This document shows, in pieces, positions 15,778 to 24,148 of a stretch of DNA of 30,369 nucleotides. The stretch is from the IMG/VR virus record IMGVR_UViG_3300048929_000348, positions 1-30,369 of that record. One strand, given 5' to 3'. The DNA is from a virus. Position 1 is the first letter of the stretch. The number at the start of each line of letters is the position of its first letter. A program made the translations under genes and the position numbers. The notes under the pieces are model-generated. The model did no database searches. It was not told the DNA's origin and was given only the letters and a program-made list of their open reading frames with translations.

Positions 15778-16179
15778 ATGGCAAAAGGAATAGTTACAAT
15801 AGACGGTGTCGACCTTCGGTTATGGGAAATGGAAATTAAACGAGGATTTGCTGTGACTGATAGCGAGCTCAGCGGTAGGCTAAAAAACTCAGAAATGTTT
15901 CGTGACATTGTTGGAACATTTTACAATTACACATTGGGGGTAGAGCCTCACCCTGATTACAGAGAGGACTATGACACGTTTTACGATATCATTAGTGCGC
16001 CAGTCAAGTTCCATACAGTAAAATTTCCATACGGATTGCACGGCACCATTGAATATGTGGCTTATGTGACAACAGGTGAAGACTCAGACAAACCAATCGA
16101 AAACGGAGAAATAGTTGACAACCGTTGGTCGGGACTGTCTGTACAGTTTATAGCAAAAGAACCGCAAAGGAGGCCCTAA
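15778..16179 (+). CDS. Tail tip/baseplate protein (distal-tail position)
   Basis: 133 aa, ATG 15778 after AACAGGAGG. 'GIVTIDGVDLRLWEMEIKRG' and 'VKFPYGLHGTIEYVAYVTTG' are beta-rich. The place between tape measure and hub genes is that of the distal tail (Dit) protein, but it is shorter than a classical Dit and would correspond to its N-terminal ring domain only. Its stop shares a base with the next ATG. Confidence 0.68.
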   Translation: MAKGIVTIDGVDLRLWEMEIKRGFAVTDSELSGRLKNSEMFRDIVGTFYNYTLGVEPHPDYREDYDTFYDIISAPVKFHTVKFPYGLHGTIEYVAYVTTGEDSDKPIENGEIVDNRWSGLSVQFIAKEPQRRP

Positions 16180-17966
16180 TGTTTATAAAGCAATCCATAA
16201 TGTCAGATGCCGTAAATACCGAGGGGCTTAAGGTTGTATACGATGACGTGGCCCCTTATGCGAAAGAAAACAGCAATCCGCAGGTAATTGATCCGGGGTT
16301 ACGGCCCCGGGTTGGATTGCACCCAAGGAAGGGGTTGCGCCCTAGAGCCACAACGGTGAGACAGGAGTTTCCAGATTTAAAAAGAGATGATTTAGTTTAT
16401 CCGGGGTATGCCTTGTGTATGCCGGGATTTGCATTGCTCAACGGTGATTACATAAACTTCCCTGACGATCCAGACGATTATGGTTTCATTAGCGATGAAA
16501 TATCAGATGGAGCAGGTGGTTTCCAGTATACCACAAGCCAAGAGGGACTAAAACCTCATGACGGATTGTACCCTCAGATGTTCCTGTTTCCAAAATCAAG
16601 CTACACTAAATACACTGATGCACCTATGTTAACAATCACATTTAACCAGAAGTTTACAAGTGTAGGCGTACTGCTTACTTTTAATACAATGTCAGGGGAT
16701 TATGCAGACAGCATTAATGTGCAATGGTATGCAGACGATGCCCTTATATCAAGCATGGACTTTGAGCCAGACGATACAAAGTACTTTTGCAGCAACTATG
16801 TGGTACATTACGACAAAATAGTCATAACGTTTTTACATACTTCAAAACCAAATAGACCAGTATTTTTAACCCGGATAGATTATGGTATCTACCGGGAGTT
16901 TTTGTCTGACGAAGTAAGGCAAGTGTCTTGCTTACAGGAAATCAATGCGATATCCGAGAATTTAAGCATAAATACCATGAACTGTACTGTCAATGCAAAA
17001 GCAAGTATACCGTTCGATTTGCAAAAAAAGCAAAAACTAGCACTGTATTTCAACGGTGGATTAATAGGAAACTTCTACCTTAAGAACGGCGCAAAGAAGA
17101 GCAAGACAGATTACTATATGGACACTCACGATGCACTTGGCCTATTAGATGGCAATGAATACCACGGGGGTATATACACTGGTCAATTAGTGCCAACGGT
17201 TATAGCTGAAATATTTAATAATGAGGATTTTAACTATCTTCTGTCAGATGTTTTTGACAACGTAGCCCTACACGGATATATCCCCTATACCTCAAAGCGT
17301 AATGCCTTAGTACAAATTGCCTTTGCAATAGGAGCCGTTGTAGACACATCTAATTATGATGGCGTGGTAATTTACCCAAAGCAGACCATAAAAACTGGTG
17401 AATTTACCGGGGCAGAAGTCTTTGACGGGTTAACCCTAGAGCATTCAGATGTTGTCACAGGCGTGAGGCTTACAGTCCACGACTACCAGCAGTCAAACGA
17501 GATTGCAGAGATTTACAAAGGTGTTCTTAATGGTACGGCAGAAGTTATATTTACCGAAGCTTACCACGATTTGAGCATAACCGGAGGAACAATCAATTCC
17601 CACGGAGATAACTTTGCTTTCATTACCGGAACCGGGGCAGAGGTCACTTTGACCGGGAAGAAATATAGCCACTTTACATCTACGGTTATAAAGGAAAATC
17701 CAAATATCATCTACAACAAGAACATCAAAGAGGTACAGGACGCTACCCTTGTATATAAAGGTAACGCAACCGCTGTGTTAGATAGAGTCTATGAGTACTA
17801 TCAGCACGCCGAGAATGTCATTTGTGACGTATTACTTGGTGATAAAGTCATAGGCCAAGTGGTGGACATTGATACCGATTATGACGGTGTTAAGACTGGC
17901 ACGATTGAGAGCGTGTCATATAGCTTTGCAGGAAGTATCAAGGCGGAGGTAACGATCCATGAATGA
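16179..17966 (+). CDS. Baseplate hub / tail-associated protein
   Basis: 595 aa, ATG 16179 just after AAAGGAGG; the in-frame ATG at 16125 is inside the previous gene and lacks a site. An unusual basic repeat, GLRPR-VGLHPR-KGLRPR, lies near residues 43-58. The middle and end ('INTMNCTVNAKASIPFDLQK', 'YIPYTSKRNALVQIAFAIGA', 'LVYKGNATAVLDRVYEYYQH') resemble the gp27/Tal-like hub of Firmicute siphoviruses, which opens to let DNA pass. No peptidase domain is visible at the C-terminus. It overlaps the next gene by 8 bases. Confidence 0.75.
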   Translation: MFIKQSIMSDAVNTEGLKVVYDDVAPYAKENSNPQVIDPGLRPRVGLHPRKGLRPRATTVRQEFPDLKRDDLVYPGYALCMPGFALLNGDYINFPDDPDDYGFISDEISDGAGGFQYTTSQEGLKPHDGLYPQMFLFPKSSYTKYTDAPMLTITFNQKFTSVGVLLTFNTMSGDYADSINVQWYADDALISSMDFEPDDTKYFCSNYVVHYDKIVITFLHTSKPNRPVFLTRIDYGIYREFLSDEVRQVSCLQEINAISENLSINTMNCTVNAKASIPFDLQKKQKLALYFNGGLIGNFYLKNGAKKSKTDYYMDTHDALGLLDGNEYHGGIYTGQLVPTVIAEIFNNEDFNYLLSDVFDNVALHGYIPYTSKRNALVQIAFAIGAVVDTSNYDGVVIYPKQTIKTGEFTGAEVFDGLTLEHSDVVTGVRLTVHDYQQSNEIAEIYKGVLNGTAEVIFTEAYHDLSITGGTINSHGDNFAFITGTGAEVTLTGKKYSHFTSTVIKENPNIIYNKNIKEVQDATLVYKGNATAVLDRVYEYYQHAENVICDVLLGDKVIGQVVDIDTDYDGVKTGTIESVSYSFAGSIKAEVTIHE

Positions 17967-18402
17967 TTACATAGACAATCTGATATTTGATCGTGTGCAG
18001 GCTGATATTGATAATCTTACCTCTAAGGCCTTTATAGCTTACACTGACTTGAACAGAGTGGAGGCAGCCATCGCATGGGCCGCTAAGATGCTGAATAAGT
18101 ACGGATATAAAAATGTTATCTATAAGAAATGTAAAATGAACTGGAAGCCAGAGGATCGCCGTACAGACTCAGAAATGGAGAGAATAAGGTTAAACATATC
18201 CGCGCTGAGAGCGGTATACTTTACTCCTTCCAGTACACCAATGACACCTCAAAAGATCACGTATACATCAATCTATCAGGCGAACGCCATAGAAAAGATA
18301 ATTTATGACCTTGGGAAGCTGGTTGAAAGTTGTGTCCCGGGACAGCAACACTTTTCTTTCCGGCTCGGAAGCCGGGCATTAGGGAATAGGAGTGAGATAT
18401 GA
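17959..18402 (+). CDS. Phage tail/baseplate protein, unknown
   Basis: 147 aa, ATG 17959 after GGAGGTAACGATCC. A helical N-terminal half ('YTDLNRVEAAIAWAAKMLNK') is followed by a helical bundle end ('YQANAIEKIIYDLGKLVESC'). It resembles conserved tail-region proteins found between hub and fibre genes in clostridial prophages, with no defined role. Overlaps the next gene by ATGA. Confidence 0.6.
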   Translation: MNDYIDNLIFDRVQADIDNLTSKAFIAYTDLNRVEAAIAWAAKMLNKYGYKNVIYKKCKMNWKPEDRRTDSEMERIRLNISALRAVYFTPSSTPMTPQKITYTSIYQANAIEKIIYDLGKLVESCVPGQQHFSFRLGSRALGNRSEI

Positions 18403-18878
18403 ACGCTTTAAAAACAGACTATAAGAATGATATATTTACCGGACCTCGAAAATACCAAAAGACTGACAACACAGACGGTACCATCAGTTTAAATGATGTG
18501 ACAACATACGAGGTGACTGGTGATATTTATGCGGCTGCGGATATCAACGCCGCCAATCAGGCCGTAAATGAGTTTTACGTGGAGTTTAATACAACAGTGA
18601 ACAAACTTACCAATGTATTAGAAATGACGCTTCCTGCGGCAAACTGGAATAGCACAGCACCATTTATACAGACAATTACCATGCCTACAATCAAAGCAAC
18701 AGATACACCGGTTCCGGGCATCGTGTATCCTACCACACTGACCGAATCGTTGAAAGCTCAAATAGATAAAAGCGCAAACATGATTACTGACATCGAGACT
18801 CTTAACGGGTCAATTAAGGTAACTTGTCAATTTAAAAAGCCAGTTACAGATATGACTATCAGTCTTAAGGGGGTATAG
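18399..18878 (+). CDS. Baseplate/fibre-region protein, unknown
   Basis: 159 aa, ATG 18399 in an ATGA overlap with GGAGTGAG upstream. The N-terminal 'FTGPRKYQKTDNTDGTISLN' and a helical 'AADINAANQAVNEFYVEFNT' suggest a fibre-attachment head. The C-terminal beta part is Thr-rich ('TMPTIKATDTPVPGIVYPTT'). No family recognised; role inferred from position before the fibre-like genes. Confidence 0.55.
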   Translation: MNALKTDYKNDIFTGPRKYQKTDNTDGTISLNDVTTYEVTGDIYAAADINAANQAVNEFYVEFNTTVNKLTNVLEMTLPAANWNSTAPFIQTITMPTIKATDTPVPGIVYPTTLTESLKAQIDKSANMITDIETLNGSIKVTCQFKKPVTDMTISLKGV

Positions 18879-18880
18879 CA

Positions 18881-19303
18881 TTGGCACAGTTACCATTATT
18901 TTTCAAGGGAAACAGCGTTGATTACACTAACCTAACAGCCACGGAGCCGAAGGTCAGAACAGGAAAAACCTTCATAGGCCAAGGGAGCGATGATATCAGA
19001 ACCGGAACCGCACCAGAACACGCAGTCACAAGCTACAGTTTACCAGTTAATGGCACTTACAACATACCAGTGGGGATACACAATGGAGCTGACACCATAG
19101 GCCAATCTGTGCCTACTATGTCAGGTCAGACAGTAACCCCTGGAGTCGGTGAAATCATCATAGAGTGCGCAGGAAAATACTTGACCGGGGATATCATCGT
19201 AATGGCTGTTGATAACCTTTATCCCGAAAACGTTAAGCTGGGCCAAAAGGTAGGGGAGTCGCCCGGGGAAGTAACCGGAATATTTGAGGGATTTGTAGAT
19301 TAG
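18881..19303 (+). CDS. Tail fibre-like protein, short paralogue
   Basis: 140 aa, TTG 18881, with AAGGGGGT just upstream as ribosome site. The sequence 'TGKTFIGQGSDDIRTGTAPE', 'LPVNGTYNIPVGIHNG', 'VPTMSGQTVTPGVGEIIIEC' and 'GKYLTGDIIVMAVDNLYPEN' is repeated with changes in the next gene, so the two are tandem paralogues. The pattern of short beta repeats is that of tail collar/fibre units. It ends where the paralogue goes on into an extra C-terminal domain. Confidence 0.65.
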   Translation: MAQLPLFFKGNSVDYTNLTATEPKVRTGKTFIGQGSDDIRTGTAPEHAVTSYSLPVNGTYNIPVGIHNGADTIGQSVPTMSGQTVTPGVGEIIIECAGKYLTGDIIVMAVDNLYPENVKLGQKVGESPGEVTGIFEGFVD

Positions 19304-19312
19304 GAGGAAACC

Positions 19313-20179
19313 ATGGCAAGAGTACCCATACATAGAGTTGGTGGAGCGGTAGATACCACAGATTTAACCGCCGGTCCGGGCGATGTACTAACTCCCGAAA
19401 TCTTTATAGGCTCAGGCAGCGACGAAAATCAGCAAGGCGCAATACCCCTAAGAGGCAGCCCGGCTTTGACATTGCCTGTAAACGGCTCGCAAACCTTGCA
19501 GGCTGGTTATTACTCAGGCGGCACAGTATCACAGTCCCTTCCAACTATGGGAGCACAGAGCGTAGGTCCTGGGGCGCAGATGATAACCATACCCACGGCA
19601 GGAAAGTACATGACTGGCAATATTACCATCAAGACCACTAAAAACTTAATCCCGTCAGTTATTAAAAAAGGGGTTACGGTTGGAGGAGTTACCGGAACAT
19701 TCGAAGGATATGTAATTACAGACCCGAACACTCTTTACAAATACGGTACATTTAACGGTATACAGACAGTTACTGCGTTTAGATACTTCCAGAACGATTT
19801 ACCGGGCGTAATGACTCTGGAAAGAGATAATATAAAGATTTACTCTGCGACTACCTTCCGAAGCACATCAATGGTATTTGATTCGCCTGTAAATCTAACA
19901 GGGTTGAGTAAAATCACAGTGAATTACGAGAATAGTACACCTGCTGATATAGAGTTTACTTTGTACCGAAATCATGTGACAAACTATGTGCAGGACTTTT
20001 CATCTGGCGCCATGAACCCCAACATAGGTCAGTATGTTACTGGCGGACACTCTTATATGACTAGCGGTGGAAATTTTGAATTAAACGTCGCACCATATAC
20101 AGACAATGCCTATCTCTATATAAATATCATCAGGCACGAAAACCTAACAACTAGATTTTACATAGTACAATGTGAATAG
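19313..20179 (+). CDS. Tail fibre-like protein, long paralogue with C-terminal beta domain
   Basis: 288 aa, ATG 19313 after AGGAGGAAACC. Residues 1-132 parallel the previous protein ('PEIFIGSGSDENQQGAIPLR', 'LPVNGSQTLQAGYYSGG', 'GKYMTGNITIKTTKNLIPSV', 'VTGTFEGYV'). Residues about 133-288 are a separate beta-rich domain ('GIQTVTAFRYFQNDLPGVM', 'MVFDSPVNLTGLSKITVNYE', 'DNAYLYINIIRHENLTTRFY') of the kind that binds surface glycans. The layout suggests duplication followed by gain or loss of a receptor-binding module. Confidence 0.68.
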   Translation: MARVPIHRVGGAVDTTDLTAGPGDVLTPEIFIGSGSDENQQGAIPLRGSPALTLPVNGSQTLQAGYYSGGTVSQSLPTMGAQSVGPGAQMITIPTAGKYMTGNITIKTTKNLIPSVIKKGVTVGGVTGTFEGYVITDPNTLYKYGTFNGIQTVTAFRYFQNDLPGVMTLERDNIKIYSATTFRSTSMVFDSPVNLTGLSKITVNYENSTPADIEFTLYRNHVTNYVQDFSSGAMNPNIGQYVTGGHSYMTSGGNFELNVAPYTDNAYLYINIIRHENLTTRFYIVQCE

Positions 20180-20188
20180 GAGGACTAC

Positions 20189-20767
20189 ATGGCAATACCT
20201 GTAAATACATACACAAAGCATAACTGGGTTGATGATTCAAGCCCGGACTTAGATGCCGAAAACCTAAATGAGATTGAAACAGGCATTAAAGATAATAATG
20301 ATGCCATTAAGGCAATCGCTGCAGCCGTTGTAAGCCAGATTGTTAATGACCCAGATAAGATAGCGAGCATGGCGGCGTTACACGCAGTCAATCAAACATT
20401 GGGAACTTTGAACACTACGGTTACTAACATAAATAGCAATTTAAATAATCAAACTATTACATCATCTGGTTTAAACCTAACATGGGGAAGTGTAAATTCT
20501 GGCGGATATACAGTGATTGGAAACATTGTTATCATAAATATACGTATAGCGATAAATACATCACTAAGTGCAGGAACAGAGTATTTAATATCTGGATTTC
20601 CTTCACCAAAAGGCTTATCAGCTAATTCAATAGCGGTATCATGTTCGCATCATAGCCTTACGGCTATATGCTATCTTGGCGTACAAGGATTGCTGAGTTT
20701 TAATCCAAGTTCCGCAATATCATCTGGAACTTCTTTGTTTTTTTCTGCTTTTTATATAAAACAATAA
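20189..20767 (+). CDS. Tail fibre / receptor-binding protein
   Basis: 192 aa, ATG 20189 after AGGAGGAC. The N-terminus 'YTKHNWVDDSSPDLDAENLN' followed by EIETGI is the common adaptor of Firmicute phage fibres. A short helix ('NQTLGTLNTTVTNINSNLNN') leads to a C-terminal beta domain ('LTWGSVNSGGYTVIGNIVI', 'GTEYLISGFPSPKGLSANSI') typical of fibre heads. The DNA for the C-terminal third is visibly more AT-rich than the front, as often seen where receptor domains are swapped. A terminator follows. Confidence 0.75.
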   Translation: MAIPVNTYTKHNWVDDSSPDLDAENLNEIETGIKDNNDAIKAIAAAVVSQIVNDPDKIASMAALHAVNQTLGTLNTTVTNINSNLNNQTITSSGLNLTWGSVNSGGYTVIGNIVIINIRIAINTSLSAGTEYLISGFPSPKGLSANSIAVSCSHHSLTAICYLGVQGLLSFNPSSAISSGTSLFFSAFYIKQ

Positions 20768-20803
20768 AATTGCTATTTAAAGAACTAAATAAACTTATAA
20801 ACC

Positions 20804-20827
20804 AGTCCCATACCGGGGCTTATTTTT
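20804..20827 (+). terminator. Terminator after the fibre gene
   Basis: Six-pair stem AGTCCC/GGGGCT (one T-G) with an ATACC loop, followed by TATTTTT. It separates the structural block from the lysis block, though readthrough is needed unless an unseen promoter lies downstream. Confidence 0.6.
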
Positions 20828-20854
20828 ATGCCCTTATGGGCGGAAAGGAATCTA

Positions 20855-21259
20855 ATGAGTGATATGGAAAAGATCCAATTCGGCGATCAGGTATTTGACC
20901 TTGTCGCAGGTGGGGTAGACCTCAGAGATGATGGCGGTAAGATCACATTTCAAAGAGGCAACATGAGTTTTGACGATATCGAGGGGAATTTGCAGACTAA
21001 TGGTACGATTCGTCAAATCAATACGACGGGTGAAATTGATTGGAGTAGAGTTGATCTCGCCTTTGATGGATTGATAACTCAAAACCCGAACTACGATATT
21101 GGAAACGGAATGAAAGTAAAAGTATTAATTGCTAAATTCAGACTGCCTGACGTGAGAGAAGAATTAAAGGTTGCCCAGGAAGACTTAAAACAGACAAAAG
21201 CCTTAGCAAATTATCTTTCTATGATGACGGGATATGACTTAGGAGGGTTTAGATTATGA
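20855..21259 (+). CDS. Phage protein upstream of XkdX, unknown
   Basis: 134 aa. ATG 20855 follows GGAAAGGAAT; an in-frame ATG at 20828 overlaps the terminator tail and lacks a site. 'IQFGDQVFDLVAGGVDLRDD' and 'GNLQTNGTIRQINTTGEIDW' are beta-rich, and the C-terminal 'VREELKVAQEDLKQTKALAN' is a coiled coil. Its position between fibre and XkdX matches small accessory tail-tip proteins; function unknown. Overlaps XkdX by ATGA. Confidence 0.6.
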   Translation: MSDMEKIQFGDQVFDLVAGGVDLRDDGGKITFQRGNMSFDDIEGNLQTNGTIRQINTTGEIDWSRVDLAFDGLITQNPNYDIGNGMKVKVLIAKFRLPDVREELKVAQEDLKQTKALANYLSMMTGYDLGGFRL

Positions 21260-21402
21260 GCACAAGAAGTCCAAGATATGAAGAAGTAAAAATGTATTAC
21301 GATGAAAAACTATGGCCTAAAAAAGCGGTATGGAATGCAGTAGGCCGTTGGATTACAGCAGAGGAATACGAACTAATTACTGGTGAAGTGTACGTAAAAT
21401 GA
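21256..21402 (+). CDS. XkdX family protein
   Basis: 48 aa, ATG 21256 in an ATGA overlap with AGGAGGG upstream. 'VKMYYDEKLWPKKAVWNAVG' and 'RWITAEEYELITGEVY' are the XkdX signature (PF09693). The family is small, universal between tail and holin genes in Firmicute phages, and of unknown biochemical role. It overlaps the next ATG by 4 bases. Confidence 0.88.
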   Translation: MSTRSPRYEEVKMYYDEKLWPKKAVWNAVGRWITAEEYELITGEVYVK

Positions 21403-21848
21403 GAGAAAGCATGAGGAATCATAAAATGAACGAAAAAACCGCTTGTATTATATTTGGCGCACTGGCACCTATAGGGGCAAAGATGTTCGGCCCATGGACA
21501 CCTAATCTTGGTGTGGTGCTTATTATGATGGGAATTGATATGGCAATGGGATTAATTGTGGCATTGTTTTTCAAGAATTCACCAAAAACTCAAAATGGGG
21601 CTGCGAGTTCTAATGCTATGTTAAAAGGAATTATGAAAAAGTTTGGAATGATTTTCGTGATTGCTGCAGCGCACCAGATTGATGTTGCCATTGGAGTTAA
21701 CTACATAATGGTTGCTACAATATACGGTTTTATTGCGAACGAATTATTATCAATCATGGAGAATGCCGGACTTATGGGCATTGTAAAATCCGATGCGCTT
21801 ACTAACGCTATAGAAGTACTTAAAAACAAAGCAAACAAAGCAAACTAA
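21399..21848 (+). CDS. Holin (Phage_holin_4 / toxin-secretion holin type)
   Basis: 149 aa from ATG 21399. In-frame ATGs at 21411 and 21426 are alternative starts, and 21426 has its own weak AGGA; dual starts are common in holins. Hydrophobic segments: 'CIIFGALAPIGAKMFG', 'LGVVLIMMGIDMAMGLIVAL', 'GMIFVIAAAHQIDVAIG', 'YIMVATIYGFIANELLSI'. The family forms timed lesions in the membrane that release or activate the endolysin. Location between XkdX and the endolysin supports the call. A strong terminator follows. Confidence 0.88.
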   Translation: MRESMRNHKMNEKTACIIFGALAPIGAKMFGPWTPNLGVVLIMMGIDMAMGLIVALFFKNSPKTQNGAASSNAMLKGIMKKFGMIFVIAAAHQIDVAIGVNYIMVATIYGFIANELLSIMENAGLMGIVKSDALTNAIEVLKNKANKAN

Positions 21849-21856
21849 TGCTACAT

Positions 21857-21881
21857 GGCCCGGGTTATCCTGGGCCTTTTT
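21857..21881 (+). terminator. Strong terminator between holin and endolysin genes
   Basis: Eight-pair stem GGCCCGGG/CCTGGGCC with a TTAT loop, followed by TTTTT. Placed before the endolysin it may reduce its expression relative to the holin. Confidence 0.8.
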
Positions 21882-21895
21882 AGATTGGAGGATAT

Positions 21896-22738
21896 ATGAC
21901 AGCGATAGAGAAGAGAAAAACAGTAATAGATAAGTATGCATTAATCATCGGGCGCAATCTATACGATCAGACCTTACGTGATTATTGCTATAAGCCATAT
22001 AAAGATGGCAAGTTTTACAGCGATTGCAGCAGCTCTATTTGTTACGCATACAAGGAGGCTGGGTTGGGATTTGGAATACTCAATACAGCAGGAATGTATC
22101 AATCAAGCAAGCTAACAACGGTTGATGCGGATATCGCGGGTGGTATCCCTGATATTTCCAGACTTCGCCCCGGTGATATGCTTCTCTTCGTTGGTACAGA
22201 CGCAAGCAGACCACTTAAAATAGGCCATGTGGAAATGTACTGCGGTAATGGTATTATCTGCGGTCACGGAAGTGGTACGCCGTCCTATAAGGATATCGTA
22301 GCTTATTGTAAGAGCCGTTATGCTTCATTTGCTCCTGGCGGTTGGCGTAAGGGCTTAGTCTGCGTCAAGAGGTATATACAGGACGATGAACAGTCAGCTC
22401 CAGAACCGATTAAACTGTCAGGGTGGAATCAGGAACCAGACGGATATAGATTTTACTTAGGCAACTCAGGGGAACCGATCCGTAATGCATGGTATCAGGA
22501 TACTAATGGGAAATGGTACTGGTTAAACGGTGCCGGGATTATGGTTACAAATACATGGTACCGATACAATGAGGCATGGTATTATCTTGGGCCAGACGGG
22601 GCTATGTGCCAGTCTCAGCTTGTAGAAAACGAGGGGAAGATTTATGCCGTGGATAAAGACGGGAAGATGGTAACGGGTTACATAACATTATCTACTTTAA
22701 GCGACGGATCGTTAAAATACAAAGAATTATCTATTTGA
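21896..22738 (+). CDS. Endolysin: NlpC/P60-like peptidase with choline-binding-type repeats
   Basis: 280 aa, ATG 21896 after TTGGAGGA. The catalytic domain (about 10-160) has Cys44 in 'YSDCSSSICYAYKEAG', His111 in 'IGHVEMYCGNG' and a further His124 in 'CGHGSG', the NlpC/P60 triad layout. Residues about 175-270 are CW_binding-type repeats rich in W/Y/G ('GNSGEPIRNAWYQDTNGKWY', 'WYRYNEAWYYLGPDGAM', 'GKIYAVDKDGKMVTGY'). It cleaves peptide bonds in peptidoglycan while the repeats hold it to wall polymers. There is no signal peptide, so the holin must open the way. Confidence 0.92.
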   Translation: MTAIEKRKTVIDKYALIIGRNLYDQTLRDYCYKPYKDGKFYSDCSSSICYAYKEAGLGFGILNTAGMYQSSKLTTVDADIAGGIPDISRLRPGDMLLFVGTDASRPLKIGHVEMYCGNGIICGHGSGTPSYKDIVAYCKSRYASFAPGGWRKGLVCVKRYIQDDEQSAPEPIKLSGWNQEPDGYRFYLGNSGEPIRNAWYQDTNGKWYWLNGAGIMVTNTWYRYNEAWYYLGPDGAMCQSQLVENEGKIYAVDKDGKMVTGYITLSTLSDGSLKYKELSI

Positions 22739-22817
22739 TATTAGAAAACAAATGCGTTTAAATACTTATAAAATAAGGGTTTTAGAGTTGTAATTATTGG
22801 TTTTGTGTATCTACGTA

Positions 22818-22846
22818 TTGACTTCTTATTTGCTGTGGTATAGAAT
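22818..22846 (+). promoter_or_regulatory. Sigma-A promoter for the Rha-type antirepressor gene
   Basis: TTGACT (22818-22823), 17-bp spacer, TAGAAT (22841-22846). It lies in the gap after the endolysin and gives a leader of about 140 nt before the ATG at 22995. Confidence 0.7.
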
Positions 22847-22866
22847 CATGCATATGCAAAAGAAAT

Positions 22867-22989
22867 AGAAGTTCGTGCCACCTACCAAGTTTAACGAACT
22901 TCTGCAATCCAGAGGTTTTCCATCTGTTTTCGTTAGTATAGCACGTTGGGAAGCTTCTTTCAACTATTTTATTAGAAGAAAGGAAAACC
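22867..22989 (+). promoter_or_regulatory. Leader with two inverted repeats; the second can pair with the ribosome site
   Basis: A perfect 10-bp inverted repeat AGAAGTTCGT/ACGAACTTCT spans 22867-22903 (17-nt loop), starting about 15 bases after the expected transcript start; it could be an operator or a hairpin. Then GGTTTTCC (22914-22921) is fully complementary to GGAAAACC (22982-22989), which contains part of the SD (AAAGGA, 22979-22984). Pairing would hide the ribosome site. Confidence 0.5.
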
Positions 22990-22994
22990 AATTT

Positions 22995-23774
22995 ATGCAT
23001 GATTTAACAGTGTTCCAAGAGAACGGGCAACTTTTAACGGACAGTAGGGAAGTAGCAAACACTATTGAGAAAAATCACAAAGAGCTACTTCGAGACATAA
23101 GGAATTATTGCTTCCACTTAGCTGAGAGCAATTTTGCGCTCAGTGAATATTTCATTGAAAGCACATATCAAGACAGCACGGGCCGGACCCTTCCTTGCTA
23201 TTTATGTACTAAAAAGGGTTGTGATATGATAGCTAATAAAATGACCGGAAAGAAAGGCGTAATATTTACAGCAAAATACATAGATGCCTTTGAGAAGATG
23301 AAAGACTTCATAGAAAAAGGCTTACAATATAATAAGCAGGTTTCTTTCAAAGAACAGGTTGAATGTATTGGCGTAGTAGCTGAAATGTTGCGTGTAAACG
23401 ATGCCAGTAAGCTATTGATGATTGGACAGTTATACAAAAGCTACGATCTTCCATCAGAATTCCTCCCCAAATATGAGTATAACGGCAGCCGAGAAATGAA
23501 GTCTGCGACTGATTTGCTCAAACGGTACAATTTAGGTATGTCAGCAAAAAGTTTTAATTTGTTGCTTATGGAATACGGATATCTTGAAGAGCGAAGCAGG
23601 AAGTCAACATCTGAACCAGGGAAAGAAAAGAAATTCAAGGCTCTATCAAATAAAGGTCTAAAGTATGGCGAGAATGCTGTAAGCCCTCAGTGTCAGAGAG
23701 AAGTACAGCCGTTGTATTATGCAGATTCATTTGAGGAACTGTTTAACATGGTAGTTAGCCAGGAAGTGGCATAA
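22995..23774 (+). CDS. Rha-type phage regulatory protein / antirepressor
   Basis: 259 aa from ATG 22995 (AAAGGAAAA upstream). The frame stays open 40 codons further upstream to a GTG at 22875, but without a clear ribosome site. Residues about 1-110 are the Phage_pRha domain: 'LTVFQENGQLLTDSREVANT', 'KNHKELLRDIRNYC', 'LCTKKGCDMIANKMTGKKGV'. The C-terminal part has an antirepressor-like winged helix ('SATDLLKRYNLGMSAKSFNL', 'GYLEERSR', 'ALSNKGLKYGENAV'). Such proteins affect the lysis-lysogeny switch. It is unusual to find one behind the endolysin with its own promoter and terminator, so it may be a lysogen-expressed cargo gene. Confidence 0.88.
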   Translation: MHDLTVFQENGQLLTDSREVANTIEKNHKELLRDIRNYCFHLAESNFALSEYFIESTYQDSTGRTLPCYLCTKKGCDMIANKMTGKKGVIFTAKYIDAFEKMKDFIEKGLQYNKQVSFKEQVECIGVVAEMLRVNDASKLLMIGQLYKSYDLPSEFLPKYEYNGSREMKSATDLLKRYNLGMSAKSFNLLLMEYGYLEERSRKSTSEPGKEKKFKALSNKGLKYGENAVSPQCQREVQPLYYADSFEELFNMVVSQEVA

Positions 23775-23803
23775 AATACATTTAATATGAAGTTTATAGT
23801 ATA

Positions 23804-23832
23804 GGCGGTATCCTCACGGAGCCGCCTTTTTT
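23804..23832 (+). terminator. Terminator after the Rha-type gene
   Basis: Stem GGCGG/CCGCC with inner TCC/GGA around a TCAC loop (23804-23826), then TTTTTTATT. It stands between two converging genes; on the minus strand the tail is less T-rich, so it is mainly a plus-strand terminator. Confidence 0.8.
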
Positions 23833-23836
23833 ATTG

Positions 23837-24148
23837 CTACAAGACCATAACCCACTTGCACGCCACTATATAGAAGATAAGCTTAAATACATACCTTAGC
23901 CCACCGATCGCAGCTTCACAGGCATACTCATACACTCCAGACCCGTCATAACTCTTGCTGGCGGTACTTAAGACCTTTATACCACTTACTGTCTCTATAG
24001 CCCCATCGTGCCCCTCAAACTTAAGCATAAGAGGTGTGGGGGCATATCCCGGAGCATACCATGCCATGCAAGCTATCGGATATGTATTGCCCCTGATATT
24101 GCCATTGTCTCTTTTGTTGGGGTTTGTACCTATACCAAATGACGGCAT
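23837..24148 (-). CDS. Hypothetical 103-aa protein in a LexA-like-controlled pair
   Basis: Reads leftwards; the ATG at 24148 is preceded on the minus strand by AAGGAGTGG. The body 'PIACMAWYAPGYAPTPLMLK' followed by FEGHDGAIETVSGI, and the end 'LRYVFKLIFYIVACKWVMVL', look like a compact beta domain. It is not a recognised family. It lies 11 bases after the small Cys-rich gene and should be co-transcribed with it from the promoter at 24352-24380, converging on the Rha-type gene. Confidence 0.6.
   Translation of the reverse strand: MPSFGIGTNPNKRDNGNIRGNTYPIACMAWYAPGYAPTPLMLKFEGHDGAIETVSGIKVLSTASKSYDGSGVYEYACEAAIGGLRYVFKLIFYIVACKWVMVL

Noticed and set aside
22875-22994. N-terminal extension of the Rha-type protein from GTG 22875
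   Set aside because: The frame is open but lacks a ribosome site, would lie within the inverted repeat, and the Rha domain starts properly at ATG 22995.
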